NCBI GenBank assembly: GCA_013399115.1
Contig: VXAA01003156.1
Span: 186,251 to 250,250, forward strand
Length of the DNA: 64,000 nt
Reading direction: 5' to 3'
Source of the DNA: Anseranas semipalmata
Taxonomy: Eukaryota > Chordata > Aves > Anseriformes > Anseranatidae
Shown piece by piece: positions 37,281 to 50,996 of the stretch. Position 1 is the stretch's first letter. Each line of letters starts with the position of its first letter. The translations under genes were made by a program, and so were the position numbers. The notes beneath the pieces are model-generated. The model was given only the letters and a program-made list of their open reading frames with translations. It was not told the DNA's origin and made no database searches.

Positions 37281-37615
37281 TGAGTCTGAGGGGAGACCTC
37301 ATCGCTCTCTGTAACTCCCTGGAAGGAGGTTGCAGCGAGGAGGATGTCAGTCTTTTCTCAGGTGATAGGACGCAAAGCAACAGCCTCAAGTAGCACCAAG
37401 GTATGTTTAGACTGGGTATCAGGAAGAATTTCTTCATGGAAAGGATGGTTAGCCATTGGAACGGGCTGTCCAGGGAGGCGGTGGAGTCCCCATCCCCAGA
37501 GGTATTTAAGAGATGTGTGGATGTGGCACTTAGGGACATGGTGGACTTGTAGTGTTAGGTGGATGGTTGGACTCGATGATCTTAAAGGTCTCTTCCAACC
37601 TAAATGATTCTGTGA
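37281..37615 (+). mobile_element. CR1 LINE 3' end, plus orientation
   Basis: The sequence contains diagnostic CR1 3' segments in order: gaggggagacctcatcgctc, ctggaaggaggttgcagcga, attggaacgggctgtccagg, gaggtatttaagagatgtgt, ttggactcgatgatcttaaa and ggtctcttccaacctaaatg. It ends in atgattctgtg, the CR1 terminal octamer-type end. It is 5' truncated to about 335 bases, as is usual for CR1. It has accumulated point changes but no large rearrangement. Confidence 0.95.
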
Positions 37616-40600
37616 AAATGAATATCTGTTACTGTATTTTTGACTATCAAAAATAATAGAAATGTATATCCATATATGTAATATGTGGTGTTATAGAGTG
37701 GTATGTGCAATTTGCAGCCTTGAAGTACGAGAACTTGGGAGCTCAGCTTGCTGTGTTTGCTAGGATTTTTTTTCCCTGTCTTTGGGGAATGAGTAGAAAA
37801 AAGTCATACCTTGAATTGCTTCCTGTATTTTGTCCTTTGGTCTTCTGTGATAATAACAGTAGTGTTTTGGCCTAAATGATGGCAAAGCTTTGCTAGCATA
37901 CAGGGAGCAAAAAACATAAATCTAAGTGCTTTTAAGGAAAAAGGAAGTGGAGAGGTTGAGGGTGGGAGGTCCTGTGAAAAAGCTTAATATATGACTTGTG
38001 AGTCAGTAATTTCCTCTTTCCTTTTGCAGTTTTCTTGTCCAGATGGGGCATTTTCTTTTCCCTTCTCAAGCCAGCCTGTTTTTCTGCCTTGGTTTGTTTT
38101 TCTAGGGAAAAAGCTGCAAAAATAACATGCAGTGGCACAGGTGGTTTTCAGGCCATAAAACTGACAGGAAGAACAAGGAAACAGACAGGAATCCACTACT
38201 GGAGCAGCAGATCCCGCAGCTCATAGGATAAATGCTGATCAGATCCCTCTCTTAATCTATCTGCTGCTTATCTAGACAACCCAGAACGCTGGCCAGCTTG
38301 AGTTTGTCTAGCCTGTGAAGAAGTGTGCATCTTTAGAACATGCTCTACTGCAATAGCTGACATGCTAAGTCTTCAGACAAGGCAAGTTACTGTGAATGAT
38401 TGTGAAGATTTTAGATTCAAGACTGAAGCAATAGTTCAGAGAGGTCAGACTCCTTTTTCATCTCAGTGGCATATGCTACAGAATCTTTTCAGTAGTTACA
38501 CTTGAAAAAATATTATTTTCCCTTTTTATTACGTGGGAAAAAAAAACAACACATTTTTTACTATTGTTTTCTACATCAAAGATTTTGTGTTATTTTTCCA
38601 GGAGGATTGCTCCTTTTTTAATTTATATTTGTAGGGATTTAAAATTGGGGGCTCTTAGTGGAGTTGCTGTGTTTTCTGCAGACTTGTTACATTAGTCCTA
38701 TTTGTGTTGAACTGGTTGAGGTAGCTCAGCAGTCCTGTGATCCAGTACTTCATTCTTAATCAGTCCTGAACAAGAATCTTCTGTGCTTCATTAGGCACTA
38801 TAATTAAAGCAGACCAATTTTTCCATATTACCTAGTTCAAATCCATGTCTGCACCTGGGAGAGACCGAAGAGGTTAACAATCAGTTGATCACTTATTCTG
38901 TGTTAAAACAAACAAATGCTTCACCTCCGCTCTGTTACAAAGCCACCTTATTGGAAGACCACTGTTGGCAACCTGCATGCAAAATTTGGGATATCTGCCT
39001 TTCCTGTAATGTTGTAGAAATTCATTAGTACGTCATGCTAAGAGTTGTGATTGGTATTTAAGTGATATTTTGATTTATTTAGCTCTAGGAAATTTCTACT
39101 ACAGAAGGGAAGAGGCAGTCATTGCATCCAGAAGCTCACGACTCGGAATAGGCAGCATACAGATTTAACGAGAAGTGGGACACAGCGAATATCGGCGTTG
39201 CTGCCTGGTGACCCGTGGCTTGCCATGCCTTTTCAGCTCTGAGGGCTGTGCAGGGATGTTTTTGAACCTCCTGTCTTTTTAGGGGGGGAAGGAGGGCTGG
39301 TGAGCAGGCTGTGGGAGGTGGCTTCAAATCTTCTGGAGCAGAAAGTCGGGATGAGAGACAGGCGCAGATTTTGCTGGTGGATTTAAAAAAACAAACAGGA
39401 AGTGAGTCATGTTCCACTACCTCTGTTAGCAACACTGAAAGGAAAAAGCTGATGGATACATGGTTTCCATATTAAATAACAAACACAATAGGTAGGAAAA
39501 GGTGTCGAGGGTTGGAAGCGAAATTTAGGCAGAAGTGGGAAAATCGAAGAAGTACTTTTCGAATGTTTTTGAAAGAAACTTAAAGGAGATGTTGATCTGT
39601 AATTGACCTTTTCATTTCACACTCAACGTTGAATTCGGCTGTTTTTAAGCTCTAGATAGTATGTCTTTGCCAAAAGTTATATTTCAGGATCAAATGGAAA
39701 AATGGCATTTGCTGGAGGCCTTTTTTGTAAAGTGTTCTGCCTTTTATCTCATCTGCATAACATGCATCAATGGAAGGTACCTGCTGTGTCTGTTCCCCCC
39801 TTTGACTCCTTAATTAGCAAGTAACTATTTTTAGTTATTTGCCAGTACTATTTCAGAGAGAGGTAAAAACAGGTGGGTTGAGCAGAACACAGATTACTCT
39901 TTGTAGATAGTTAAACTGAATTCTCATCAATAAGAGGAGAGAAACAGGAAAACAGTACCTTATGTGCAGTGCAGGTCTTTGTCCTGTCTTAGTATTTGTG
40001 GGTGGGTCATACACTGTTGCTTGTTTTTCACAGGACCTGCTAAAATGGTGGTTTTCCAAGTAGGTGTCACTCCATCGTGTCACAGATTTACTGGAAGCTT
40101 GTGAGCAGTGGAAGGGGTAGCGGTAGCTGCGGTGTTTGTACCTCCGCTACTTCAGAGAGGGGAAAAAAGGTTCCAAACTTCAGTTACAGTCTGTGTTGAC
40201 AAGGAGGAACGCAGCAAATACCCATCATATATAATTTCTTAGCATTAGATAAACATGATAAAACTCACCAAAAATGCTGAGTGTTTCGCTGATGTTTCAA
40301 TGTATGACCAGCTTGAATGTCTTTGGCTCATCCAGAGATTGAGCATTTTTGGCCATAGCCCCCAGGTCAAGTGCCAAAAGACCTTTTTTTATATGTCCTG
40401 ACAAAGTGATGTCATTGATATTTGGTTGTTGCCAGCATCGAATGACTCAAAACCATTGCATGAGCTTCTGCCATTTCAAACATAGTGGTGATCTCATTGT
40501 CAGGCCTGTTGGAGACATCCTTTAGTTTAATTCTTTAACAACCATTGAATCATCCAGAATTGTTCTAGTAAATGGAGAGATTTCTTGACACAAGTGATCA

Positions 40601-43600
40601 TCCAGAATTGTTCTAGTAAATGGAGAGATTACTTGATGCAAGTGAAGCCCTTACTTCTAATGTCAGGGAAATAATACCAGCTCTCCTTAGAGTATTTAGA
40701 TATCTGTCCATGTGTTCTAGTTGTCAATACAATAAAAAATAAAATGAAATAAGAGTACGTACAAAGATGGATAGCAAGATATTTAATCTATTTCAGGGCC
40801 ACCTATAATTGCAAGAGATGAATTACTGGCCCTGCAAGGCTTCTTAATTGGGGAGAGGGTCACACATTTACTATCAAGGTTTTCAGATGATAGAGGGGAA
40901 GCTAGCAAGCACACTGACAGAGGTTTTGGTTTTAGCTTTGTCAGTAGTTCTGGCCAGGTCTGGACAGAAAATACACTCATGGCTGTGATGGGTAATGCCT
41001 TACTCAGCCCACACTAACAATTTGGGGTGGGTAAAGAGGGGAAATTACCATCTCAGAATCTGTAAGTGGGTTTTCAGTGTATTGCTTCCTTTCTGTCAGT
41101 CAGCTAAGTAACCTCTTTCAGTATTTTGGGGGCATTTTCATCTGCTTTTTTATACATACGTTTTTTATATATGCTGCTTTCTTAATTCTGTAAAACAGCA
41201 TCATGAGGGCATTGGCTTCTGCAAACTTCATATCCTGCAGTTAGGAATTAGATTTGATGGCAAGTTTGGAAGAGCAGTACCTCAGTAAACAGCTAATTCA
41301 TACAGCTGTTACAGCTGTTCCTGCCATCAAGGGAGGAGTGTCTCTCTAGTAAACTACAGTTCCTGAAAAACAGTTTCTAAAAACAAGGTGTTATATTCAG
41401 ATTATTACACTGGTGATAAAATATTAGGTAGGCATATTATAAAACATTAGGCATATTATTCTGCAATGCAGGCAGGTTACTTAAAATGAATGCAGGCTTT
41501 TGATGGGGTTGAGGAATAATGTAGAATTTTTTGGAGCTATCCTCAAGAACCGTAACAGAGTAGACCCAGCTATGTGTATGTTGCTCAGGCAGATGGTGGC
41601 ACATTTTTAACCTGTTCTCAAATCATGTTCTGTTTAAACAAAATCCAGTGTTATCTCATTTTGCACTGAAGTCTATCTCCCGTTTTGTTTGTCCAAACCC
41701 TTTGTCCTTGCTCAGAAAGTGAAGAGAGGTTAGAGGCCTCTGCTGTTGCCTGTGCTTAGCCCTCGCTCCACCAGCGTGGCTGGTAAGAGGGCAGCTGTGT
41801 TTTGGGGCTGCTGGCCTTGTGTTGGAGAGGCCAGGTTGGGTGTGGGTGGCTTGAGAGCTGCTCTGGCAGCCTGTTGATGTTGCTTTGTCATTTACAGGTC
41901 AAAAGGCCTGGTGTTGTCCACACAGCTTCTCTGTCACACCTGTGTGCTGGGCTAGGCTGGTGCAGAGCAGCCCTGACCTGGTTTTTTGGTTTGTAGCGTT
42001 GGTACTCCCTCGTGCTGTCAGGTACAGCCAGGCCTCGGCAGGGCTGCCTGCACCTTTCTTGTCCAAATCGCCTCTGAAGGAACGTGCAACGCCCTAAGCT
42101 AGAATGAGAGAAATTGAGCTGGCAGGCCATGGTCACAAATGTAGAAGTAATTTCAAAACAGTCATTACCTCTCTGTGTCCTTCCAGTGATTAGGTTTCTC
42201 CAGCTTGAGCTCCGTGCATTTTTTTGTTGAGGTATCAGGTACCAGCCTCTGTGGCAGGCATGATTGACCTGAGGTGGCATCGCAGTTTGTGAATAGCTCT
42301 AAACGTGAAGGCATGCTCCCCGCTAGGGCTGAGCTGTGTGCCGGAGTTATGCGGTGGGCCAGGACTGGCGTGGTAGGGGATGCTAGCCAGGAGCTGAGGT
42401 ACATGGGGAGCAACCTGCGATACCAGGGCTGGGGTGGCAGAGGTTGTCCTAGGTCAGCGTCATGCACTTGGCTTGCTGAGGAGGCGATGGGGAAGAATAA
42501 GAGGAAGTTAGTGAACTGTAGCTGGTGCCTTTTATTTTTTTCCTCATCAGCAAATTCACTCAGTGTATATTAATTAATTAATGAGTTAGGTGATTTTTGC
42601 TACCTCCTTGGCTTGCATTATCTCAAAGTCCCAGTGATATGGCATGAGCCGTTAGATTTTTGCATACATGCTGTTGGGAGAATACAGTGCAAACTGGGAG
42701 AAGGGAAGCCTTTTCATAGAAGTGTCTGAGTAGAATGCATTTAGAATCCAAAGGCACCTTTGTGTAACAGTTGCTGCTCAAGAATGATGGTTTACTTTAT
42801 AATGTACTGCAGAGAAATAATTCTGCTGAAGAGTTACTATTCCTTTATAGAAACATAATAGTCTTGTATCTGTCCTCTTTAAGCATATGGCCATTGCATA
42901 CTATGCTTTATTGACATCTATCTAATCTCATCCCTCCATTTCCCTTCATATCCTGTCCTTTGTCCTCAAAGCTGAAAATAAAATTTATTTAATGCTTCTA
43001 AAACTAGGGATTCTGTTTCTGGTACTGGAGAATAAATTTGTGGTTGGAATTGTTTCGTCCAACGTGAAATTTTGTCTGCTTTCCTGCAATTTCTTGTGTG
43101 CTATAGTTGAGAGGATATTGGCTGTGCATTAGTGCATCTGTGGCTGGAAAGGATATGTGGAAGTAAGAGGCAGAAGCTGATATTTTCTTTCCCTGTGTTT
43201 TTTAAGACAGAAACTAAATATAGTGAGCGTTAAACAGATGGCTGTGTTGTCTCATAATAAATATTTGAAGAAAATTAAATTATGTCCTGCATGTTTGCTG
43301 ACGACAGTTTCAGCCCCCGTAGTAACAGCAATAATAATAAAAGGAGGATTTACAGTGTATTTATTTTTTAATTCTCAAAGTGAAGTACCTAGGAAGGTCA
43401 TATAAGGAGATTTTTTTAATGCGGGAAAGATCAAGTGATGTGCTTGAGGTCATCCAGCACATCAGTGAGTCTTGAAAGAGAATGCAAGTACCCTTGACTT
43501 CCAGACAATAAGCTTCCATTTTAAACCATGCTGACGTGCAAATACTTATTTGAGCATTTCCTTCAGAACTTCATTGTTTGATTTTTTTCTTAATTTCCAC

Positions 43601-46600
43601 CTAATTTTTTTTTGTAAATGTTAACTCAGAGGTGATAATAAAAATAGACATGCATTCCTGCCCCGTGTACTTAGCAACAGGCTTGCTATGAAGACCTACA
43701 CTGAAGGCCCTCCTGAGAGTTTTGTTGTGAAGAAGAAAAGGTGGTGGATGCCAGAGAGATGATGAAGACTCAGCTGAAATGAGAGGTTTTATTTATACAG
43801 CTGAGGTTCATCTTGTGATATTAATAGAGTACAGGCATTTCTTTTAGATAGATGGGATGGATTTTGTATTTAGCTGAGGTCAGTGTACTATTCTTTCTGG
43901 CACGAGCAAGCAAATCCCATTGCCATTTAGCTGTTCGCATACATTACCTTGTCTTTACTGGGAGGACTCTTCTATTTTCTTCTATCTTTCTGATGTTGCT
44001 AGATTGAGAGCTGTATGTGAGAGATATGGGATGAAAGTGAGGACTGTAATATGTCACTAGCGAGAAGATTTGACAGTGAAACGGATCCACAGCAACAGAA
44101 AAGTTAATCTGGCCCATGGTCCATCCTCTTTTCTCAGGGGTCTGCAGAGGTGGTACAAAGCAAGTTGTGGAGTTTATGTCCCAGTAACTCATTTCCCAAT
44201 GACTTTCAGTGATATTTCTCTGTTCTCTTGCAGGAAGTAGTTGTTTCGCATGATGTAAGTGGAATTGGCGTGTGTCACGTGGCAATTTATGGAATGGGAA
44301 TAGTCTGCTTGCTTTATTACAGTAGACTGTATAATTGGGAATGTGACTGGCTTTTGTTTTTTTTTTTTTTCAGTTGGTGGGGTGAGAACAGGACCTGGGA
44401 TTCTTCAGTGCCTCTGTAAAAATTTGTTTAAAGATATATTAATAGCATCCTGATCTCTTATATGCATAGTTGGTCCTGTTGCCTGGATACTAACGTAAAG
44501 TGATTAGAAATCATTAATACGAAAGGAACAAAATAGGTCATAAAAGTACCCCGTTAGACATGTTTCCTGTTTGCCCACCATGCACATCAGTACTTGGTTC
44601 TTTTGTTTGCTTGTTGCAGATTGTGCCTTGCTGTAATGCTGCACTTGGCTTTTTACTAAACTGCAAGCATAACGTCCGTGATATTTTCTGCCAGCTTTCT
44701 GGATTCTTGTGTGGATTCTTCCCCGTTCTTTGAAATAAATCCATATCCATTTTTCTCACATCATTTGTACCCTTCCCAAATGTGTTACCTTGTGTGTGTC
44801 TCTGATCAAATGCTGTCTTGTCTTCTTAACTTCTTTCAATATGCAATTGTGATTTTAGTTTCAATGTGCCTTATTACTCTTCCTGGTAAATACATAACTG
44901 CTTTGTCACATAAAGGAGTGTTAAACATCTCTACAAAAGTCCCTTGTTTTTTAACATCTCCCTAGAGTCTTGTAATGCATTTGTTGGGGCTCTGGAGAGA
45001 TGTCACTTTCTAACCTTGTTTCTGGTTCAGCTGTTCTCTTTTCTATCATTTCCTACAGTGTTTCTGATTTTCTTCATGAAAATATATGCTCACTTAACAC
45101 TTTCCATGCTTTTTTCAAGCATAGGAGAAAATATCTGACGGTTTTGGTGATGTTTTTTCAGTTAATCCTCTGTTTCTTAAAGTTTGTTCACATATAGAGG
45201 TGTTGTACTTTATTCCAGGTGTGATCCCCCTGCAACTGTTCTGGTAGCACTCCATGATAATTTTGATTTAAGGGTGCAGTATCTAAAACAATGTCGTAGT
45301 TTTCCTGACTTAACTAACTGATAGCAGTTGGGCCACAGTAACTGAGTTCTTAGTTTCCTTCAGTTGTGAAATAAATTGTTTGCTTAAACCATATCTTTGT
45401 AGGCCTTTGGTATGAACTGACAAAGAAGGAAGAAAGAAAACAGTGATACAGGCTTCCTAAATTCAGGATGGTAAAGACTGAATTCATGGATTTCAGGCGT
45501 GTGGAAGTATTGCTTGCACTTGGAGAACTGTTACGTGTTGTTTAGCACCGCTGTTACTGTGAATGAGCGTTAAGTGCAGACATCTTACATCAGCGTGATT
45601 TGGTGATTAGAGAAAGGAATGCAGAAGGATTGTTTTGTGGTTAATATGCTGTAACTGGGATTAGAAAATATGACGTAGGTCCCTTGCTCTGCTTTTCATG
45701 TTAACTGGTAATTTATTTCATTGCTGCTTTGCATTACATTGCCTTTTTTTTTATGCTTTGCGTTTTTTGTTTTTGTCAAATTAGGGTAAGACTTCTGTTC
45801 TAATTGTTGTGTGCTATCTCTGTTTCTTTAGAAAAGTATGTAGGACAGGGACTGTCTTTTATTAGGTATACAGAAATCTGATTATATACGCAGATATGGA
45901 TGTGTGCCTGTGTGTGTGTTTGGACAGATTTCATAATATATACCAATCCTAATCCTGGCTGGAGCTTCTTGCTGTGTGCTGCAATGTGAATAGTAATGAG
46001 AATATAGCTGAAACAAAAACAATGCGAAGCTTTCTCAACAATTTGGTCATAAAATACCGCTTCCTGTTTTAACTGTAGGTGGTGTTTTTAGGTCTTGACA
46101 TGAATACCATATGATGGCTTTCAGAATTCATAGGTCAGTGCACAAATATATACAAGAAAAATTTATATCCATCATTTCATAACTTTATTTCTTTGATATC
46201 GTAATTCTTATTGCTACATAACCAAGTCTCCTTTGTGATTTACTTTGCGTCATAAAATGCACTTAGGAGAAATAAAAAAAAGGAGAAGATAAGAACGTCA
46301 CATCCAGTCAGAGCAGTGATATATATATAATACAGTGCTCTGTTTCCAGCAGTACCTGATGATCAGATGTTTTGGAGGAAGTGCTAAAATCTCCATAATG
46401 GACAATTACGTAATTATGAGTGAGAATTTCAGAAACACTTCAGAGATTTAAGCGCACACATCCCGCTGAACAGCAATGAGATTAAAAAAAAAAAACACAA
46501 CAGAACAGTATAAATGCCTGTCTCCTTTGTGTTTCTAGAAACTAAGTATATTTCTGTTTTCATATGTTTTACTAGCTCTTAAAAAATATTGCTCTGATAA

Positions 46601-46899
46601 TGGATTACATAGGCACGCATGGCTGCTTCTCCTCTAATTCTGCCCTTCCATTTTAAATAACTTGACTTTTGATTTTACTGTGTGTTTTGTTATTGCTTAA
46701 AGTAAACAACTTGTTTAGGCAAGATTTATTAGCTGCACAAATACTGACCGGGGAAGGCTAGCTAAGTAGCAGGCTTGTGGAAGAGAAGCAGGTGGTGTAG
46801 AGGATCATACCTTGTACGTGAGTCAACAATGCAAATAATGTATATGAAGGAGCCCAGCATCTGAGACACGTAATCTCTAGTGTGAGCTGGTAAGATGTC
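37616..46899. other. Gene-poor stretch, 9.3 kb
   Basis: AT-rich, with one 48-bp tandem duplication (40549-40644, listed) and a slightly GC-richer patch at 41740-42480. No exon pairs, RNA genes or clear repeat families are recognised. Confidence 0.5.
40549..40644. repeat. 48-bp tandem duplication, two copies
   Basis: Copies at 40549-40596 and 40597-40644 both begin atcatccagaattgttctag and end caagtg, and they match at 45 of 48 positions. High identity in neutral sequence indicates a fairly recent duplication, probably by replication slippage. Confidence 0.92.
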
Positions 46900-47320
46900 A
46901 GCTGGAATGCCGCAGACGGTTTTGCACACCATACTTAGGAAAGATCGGGACCAACTGGAAATAGCTCATGAGAAAGCAATGGCAATGAAAATCTGACCTA
47001 CAAGAAAAGAAAGGAGGAGTCAGGATTGTTCAGGCTGGAGAAGGTAAATTCATTTAAAAACTTAAAAGTGTGCTGCAAAGAGAAAAAACAATGGTTTTTC
47101 CTCCGCGTTCACACAGGGTAAGACCAGATATAAAAGGCTTAAATTGCTGAATTTAGAGTAGACTTTTGGAAAAGCTTTTCAGCTGTGTAAGTAGTTAAGA
47201 AATAGACTGGATTGACGAGGGACCTCCTGAAGTTCTGCCTTGGAAGATTTTAGCAGAGATAAAAGGCAAACGTGTCAGGAATGCTTTAGATATCACTGAT
47301 CCTACCAGAAAGAATTTCCT
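46900..47320 (+). mobile_element. Ancient CR1/L3-like LINE fragment, plus orientation
   Basis: Degraded but ordered matches to the CR1/L3 3' end are seen. They include accaactggaaatagctcat with agaaagcaatggcaatgaaa (RT C-terminal region), ttgttcaggctggagaagg, agacttttggaaaagctttt, agtagttaagaaatagactg, tgacgagggacctcctgaag, and gtcaggaatgctttagatat near the end. It is far more diverged than the element at 37.3 kb, so it inserted much earlier. Confidence 0.65.
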
Positions 47321-49239
47321 TCCAAGCCTGTTCTCTGTGATTTTAAGGGTACCATAATTGTTTCTATAGGGGTTCCCTTCAGTTTTAAGCATATTCTTTG
47401 CCCTGACCATTTTCTTGAGGATTTTTCTCTCTGCTAAATACAGTTTCAGCCAGGGTGGACTAAAACACATTGAAGGTGAAAGTATGTTAAGAAAGTGTAT
47501 GTTAAAGAATGCTACTATATAGAATGTCAGTATTTTTTGTTAAATGCCTTGTTTACTTTTTTAGCATACTGATCAAATGACTGACACATGACAAATTCTT
47601 AAGAGTTACTACAGGTAATTTAGAACTCATAATCAAAAGACCTCTCTTTTTCTCTTTCTTATTTCCTTTTCATGTGCTTTGTTGCTCTGGGTGCAAAGTG
47701 TCCAAAGGCTCTCTCTGTGTTAGAATTTCCTAAACTAATCCACAATCTTCTGTATATTTAACCATCCTCACTGAAAGTTGCGTTCGGTTGCAATTTTATT
47801 TGTTTGCTACCTCTTGCAAATATTTAGTAACAACCCGAAATAAAAGAGATGTTAATCCTTGGGAGCTCCCCAAATACTCTTCTTCCATGCTCAAAACTTA
47901 TCAATGATTCCCATTTTGTTTCTTTTTGCCAGTTTTCCGCTTGTGACAGTACTTAGTTCTTCAGTGACTTGAGTAGCTCTTTGTGAAGGACTTCACAAAA
48001 TCTTTAGAGAAAGTTCCAATAAACAATGTGTTCTTGTATTCCTTTACTCCATAGTTTTTTTTTTCTTAATCCTTGAAAGAATTCAGATCCTTAACAGATC
48101 TACCTTGTGTTCAATTCATCTTGTCCCTGCAACCATGTGAAAATCTTCAATGTTCACATGCTCAAAGTGACTCTCCTTCCCTCTGTTCTTGAAAAGTCTT
48201 TGGGTTTTTGCAGACTTCCTAATTTACAGTCTTTCAGTTTTATTTTCCTGTACCAAGGTGTTGCTTACAAGTGGAAATACAAGGCCAAGTATACAGTGAA
48301 CATTTTTCAGTGGCATAGGTTCATACACAGTCCCACTTTTCTGTCTCTGCATAATCTCGTGCATAGTGAGTGCCATTATAAGTGTGTAGATGAACAATGA
48401 ATTGAATCTAAAAATGAAAAGTACCTTGGTCACCACAGCAAATACCATCGCAGGGCAGTGGTGGCCGGACAAAAGTAGTGTGCGTCTGGTTAATGTGTGG
48501 GAAAGGGAGGGGAAGGAAGATAAATGCCTTGTTTTGACAGTGCTGTTGGCTTAACTGTGTATCGTACATGGCTTAAGATATGTCGGATTGTCTGTTTTGC
48601 TCTTGTCCTATTAAATTAGGTAATTTAGGCTGAGAGTAGGAAATTCTCAGCGGGGAATCACAGAAATGTAAACACATTCCCAGCAGCACTGAACATCATG
48701 TTTAGCCACGTGGAGACCTTGTCTTGCTGTATCTTACTGAGAAATGTATGTTTTTTAGAACTTTGTTACAGGCTAATTTTTTTTTTCAAACGTCTGATGC
48801 TGAGTGTTGGAAGTGAATCAAATGTGGGTGAAGAAAGGACACAACACACCAGAACTAGAGATGTTAGAAATAGGGAAAGAGTATAAAAATTAGCTATTTT
48901 CCATTTGTGGGGAGGTATTGGAGAGAATGCAGTCAAAAAAATGTTAACCTGAAATGTGCATGTGTGTGTCGAGGGAGACTGAAGCTGGAAAAGCACTAGT
49001 GTTTTTCCAAGCACCAGAAGCCTTTGGGTGGGTGGCTGTGCAGCAGATGAGTCAGCTTGCAGATGCGTTGTGACAGCAAGTAACAAATTAATATGATTTT
49101 GGATTATACAAATTAAAGAGCAGTTCCTTCTTTAACAACTTTGAGAGTTAACTTGCCAAGTCTGCAGGCCCAAAAATTTCATTTCTAGACAGATGTAAAC
49201 CAATTGAAGAGAACTGAGGGAAAAATGACAAATGAGTGC
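47321..49239. other. Gene-poor stretch, 1.9 kb
   Basis: AT-rich, with no recognised exon or repeat. Short open frames here have no splice support. Confidence 0.55.
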
Positions 49240-49575
49240 AGACTGAGGGACTGATGGGAAAATATGCTTTCCTGCCTATGTGATAACTAGAACTGCTGTT
49301 AGGAGAAGTGATAACAGTCTACGAGTGTTTGAGAGGCGCGTACTTGAAAGATGAATACTAATTAATTTAATAAGGTAAGAAGGGACATAACTAGAAACAA
49401 GGGAATGAGATTATAAAATATATTAAAGTATGGAATAGTCTCCCCAAAGGAAGGGGTGGAAGAACAAATGTTACATAGACTGGTAGAAAGATTCAGAAAA
49501 TAATCTAACATCAAAGAGTCAGCTTTCAGATGAAAATAGATTGGATAACTTAGTAAGGCTCTTTCACCCATTTAA
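49240..49575 (+). mobile_element. Ancient CR1/L3-like LINE fragment, plus orientation
   Basis: Recognisable segments in order are gtgataacagtctacgagtg with tttgagaggcgcgtacttga, aaggtaagaagggacataac, tggaatagtctccccaaagg, and agattggataacttagtaag. These correspond to the conserved 3' part of old CR1/L3 elements (the GATAACAGTCTACAAGTATTTG region onward). It is decayed, with no coding capacity left. Confidence 0.6.
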
Positions 49576-50978
49576 TTTCTGTTTGCTTTTGAGGTATTAA
49601 GGAAAGTTGGCAGCCTTTCTTAACTCTTTATTTTTGCATCCCTAATGCTTCCTGCTGATTCCTATCTACATTATTGCATACCAATCCTAGATGCTGCCTT
49701 TCTTTAGAAAATATATTTTAAAAAAGGAGCATTAGAGCAAACAATGTAAAAAAATAGAAGGGGAGGAGGAAGGTGAATAAGCTTTGTGAGTGACTTTCAA
49801 GAGCATTATTGCTCTTAGGTGGTTGTTACATACCACCTAAAAGCTGCGGTTGGAAATAAACGGGAGCAAACTAAAACTCAGATACAGAGGTCTGTTGCTG
49901 TTTGGTTTCTGATTGCATCTAGGTAAATGATGGTGAGAGAGCTCCCAGAGTGTGACTTACTATTTGTGTTACGTTCAGCCAGCCTGCAAGGGACAGGATG
50001 GTAAGAAAAGGAGCAAAACCTTTTTAGCAGCAGGGAATTTTTCCTTAATGAACCAAATTGTATCTTAAATTGCAGCCAGAAAGTCAGTTTGACTGCATCT
50101 GAGAGAACGGAGAGCCAGCCCTAAACTTCTTGTTTGGCTTGTGCCAAATTGGCAGTGAAACTGTAAACCTTCTGCTGTGCCAGTTGCTTCTTTTTGGATA
50201 GGCTGTCAGGTGCCTGTTGGGCTCTGGTGTGGCGAAGGGAGATGATGAGAGTCGCCGTGTGAAGCAGCTGCCCCTGTCGCTGGCCCATGAGAGGAAATAC
50301 GTGGCTGTGCTTGGCATTTGCTGGCTGACTCCTGTTGGCTGGAAGGCAGCCCTGGAATTAACTTGAGGAGATTATGTAAAGAATTTGGGAAGCGTACCAG
50401 TTTGGGGGTTTCCCTCTGTAAAGCGTAGAAACGGAACCTTAGTTTTCAAACAGCACTAAGACAAAGCTAATTTACTATACTACATTGCATTTCTGTACAC
50501 GGTCTCTAACTGCATTTGTACAAGGATTTAAGCTGCTGTCTGAGCTCCAGTATATGGAGGACTTAATCTGAGGGTGTGTTTTATTTCTTTCATTATGAGG
50601 AAAGGTGAAAATTAATTAAAATGTGAAATTTAAAGCCGATTTCTAAGTGCCATGATGCGTACCGTCATGGAAGTTGTAACTCTGACTGGTGAACTGTCAA
50701 CTCTTAAACAAGCCAGGAGGTTCTTACCGTATTCTTTCCCTTCCTGCTTTTCATTTTATATAATTTGGGATTACTTTCAGTGACTAAGAAATACAGTCTT
50801 TACTTCTACCTGCTGGGTTTTAAGGAGGCACAATAGTGTGCGCACCGTCTCGTTGAATAGTTCATGTTTAGAACAAAGTGACGATTTGCTCAACCTGTGG
50901 GCAATGATCTTCATACTCACATAAAGTCATCTTTGATCTTTCTTTCCCGTGTATCTCCAATCCAGACCCATTTTGCTC

Positions 50979-50996
50979 TTTTTTTTTTTTTTTTTT
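50979..50996. repeat. Poly-T run, 18 bases
   Basis: An uninterrupted T run follows ttttgctc and precedes ccccag. It mimics a polypyrimidine tract and acceptor, but no exon follows. Confidence 0.9.
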
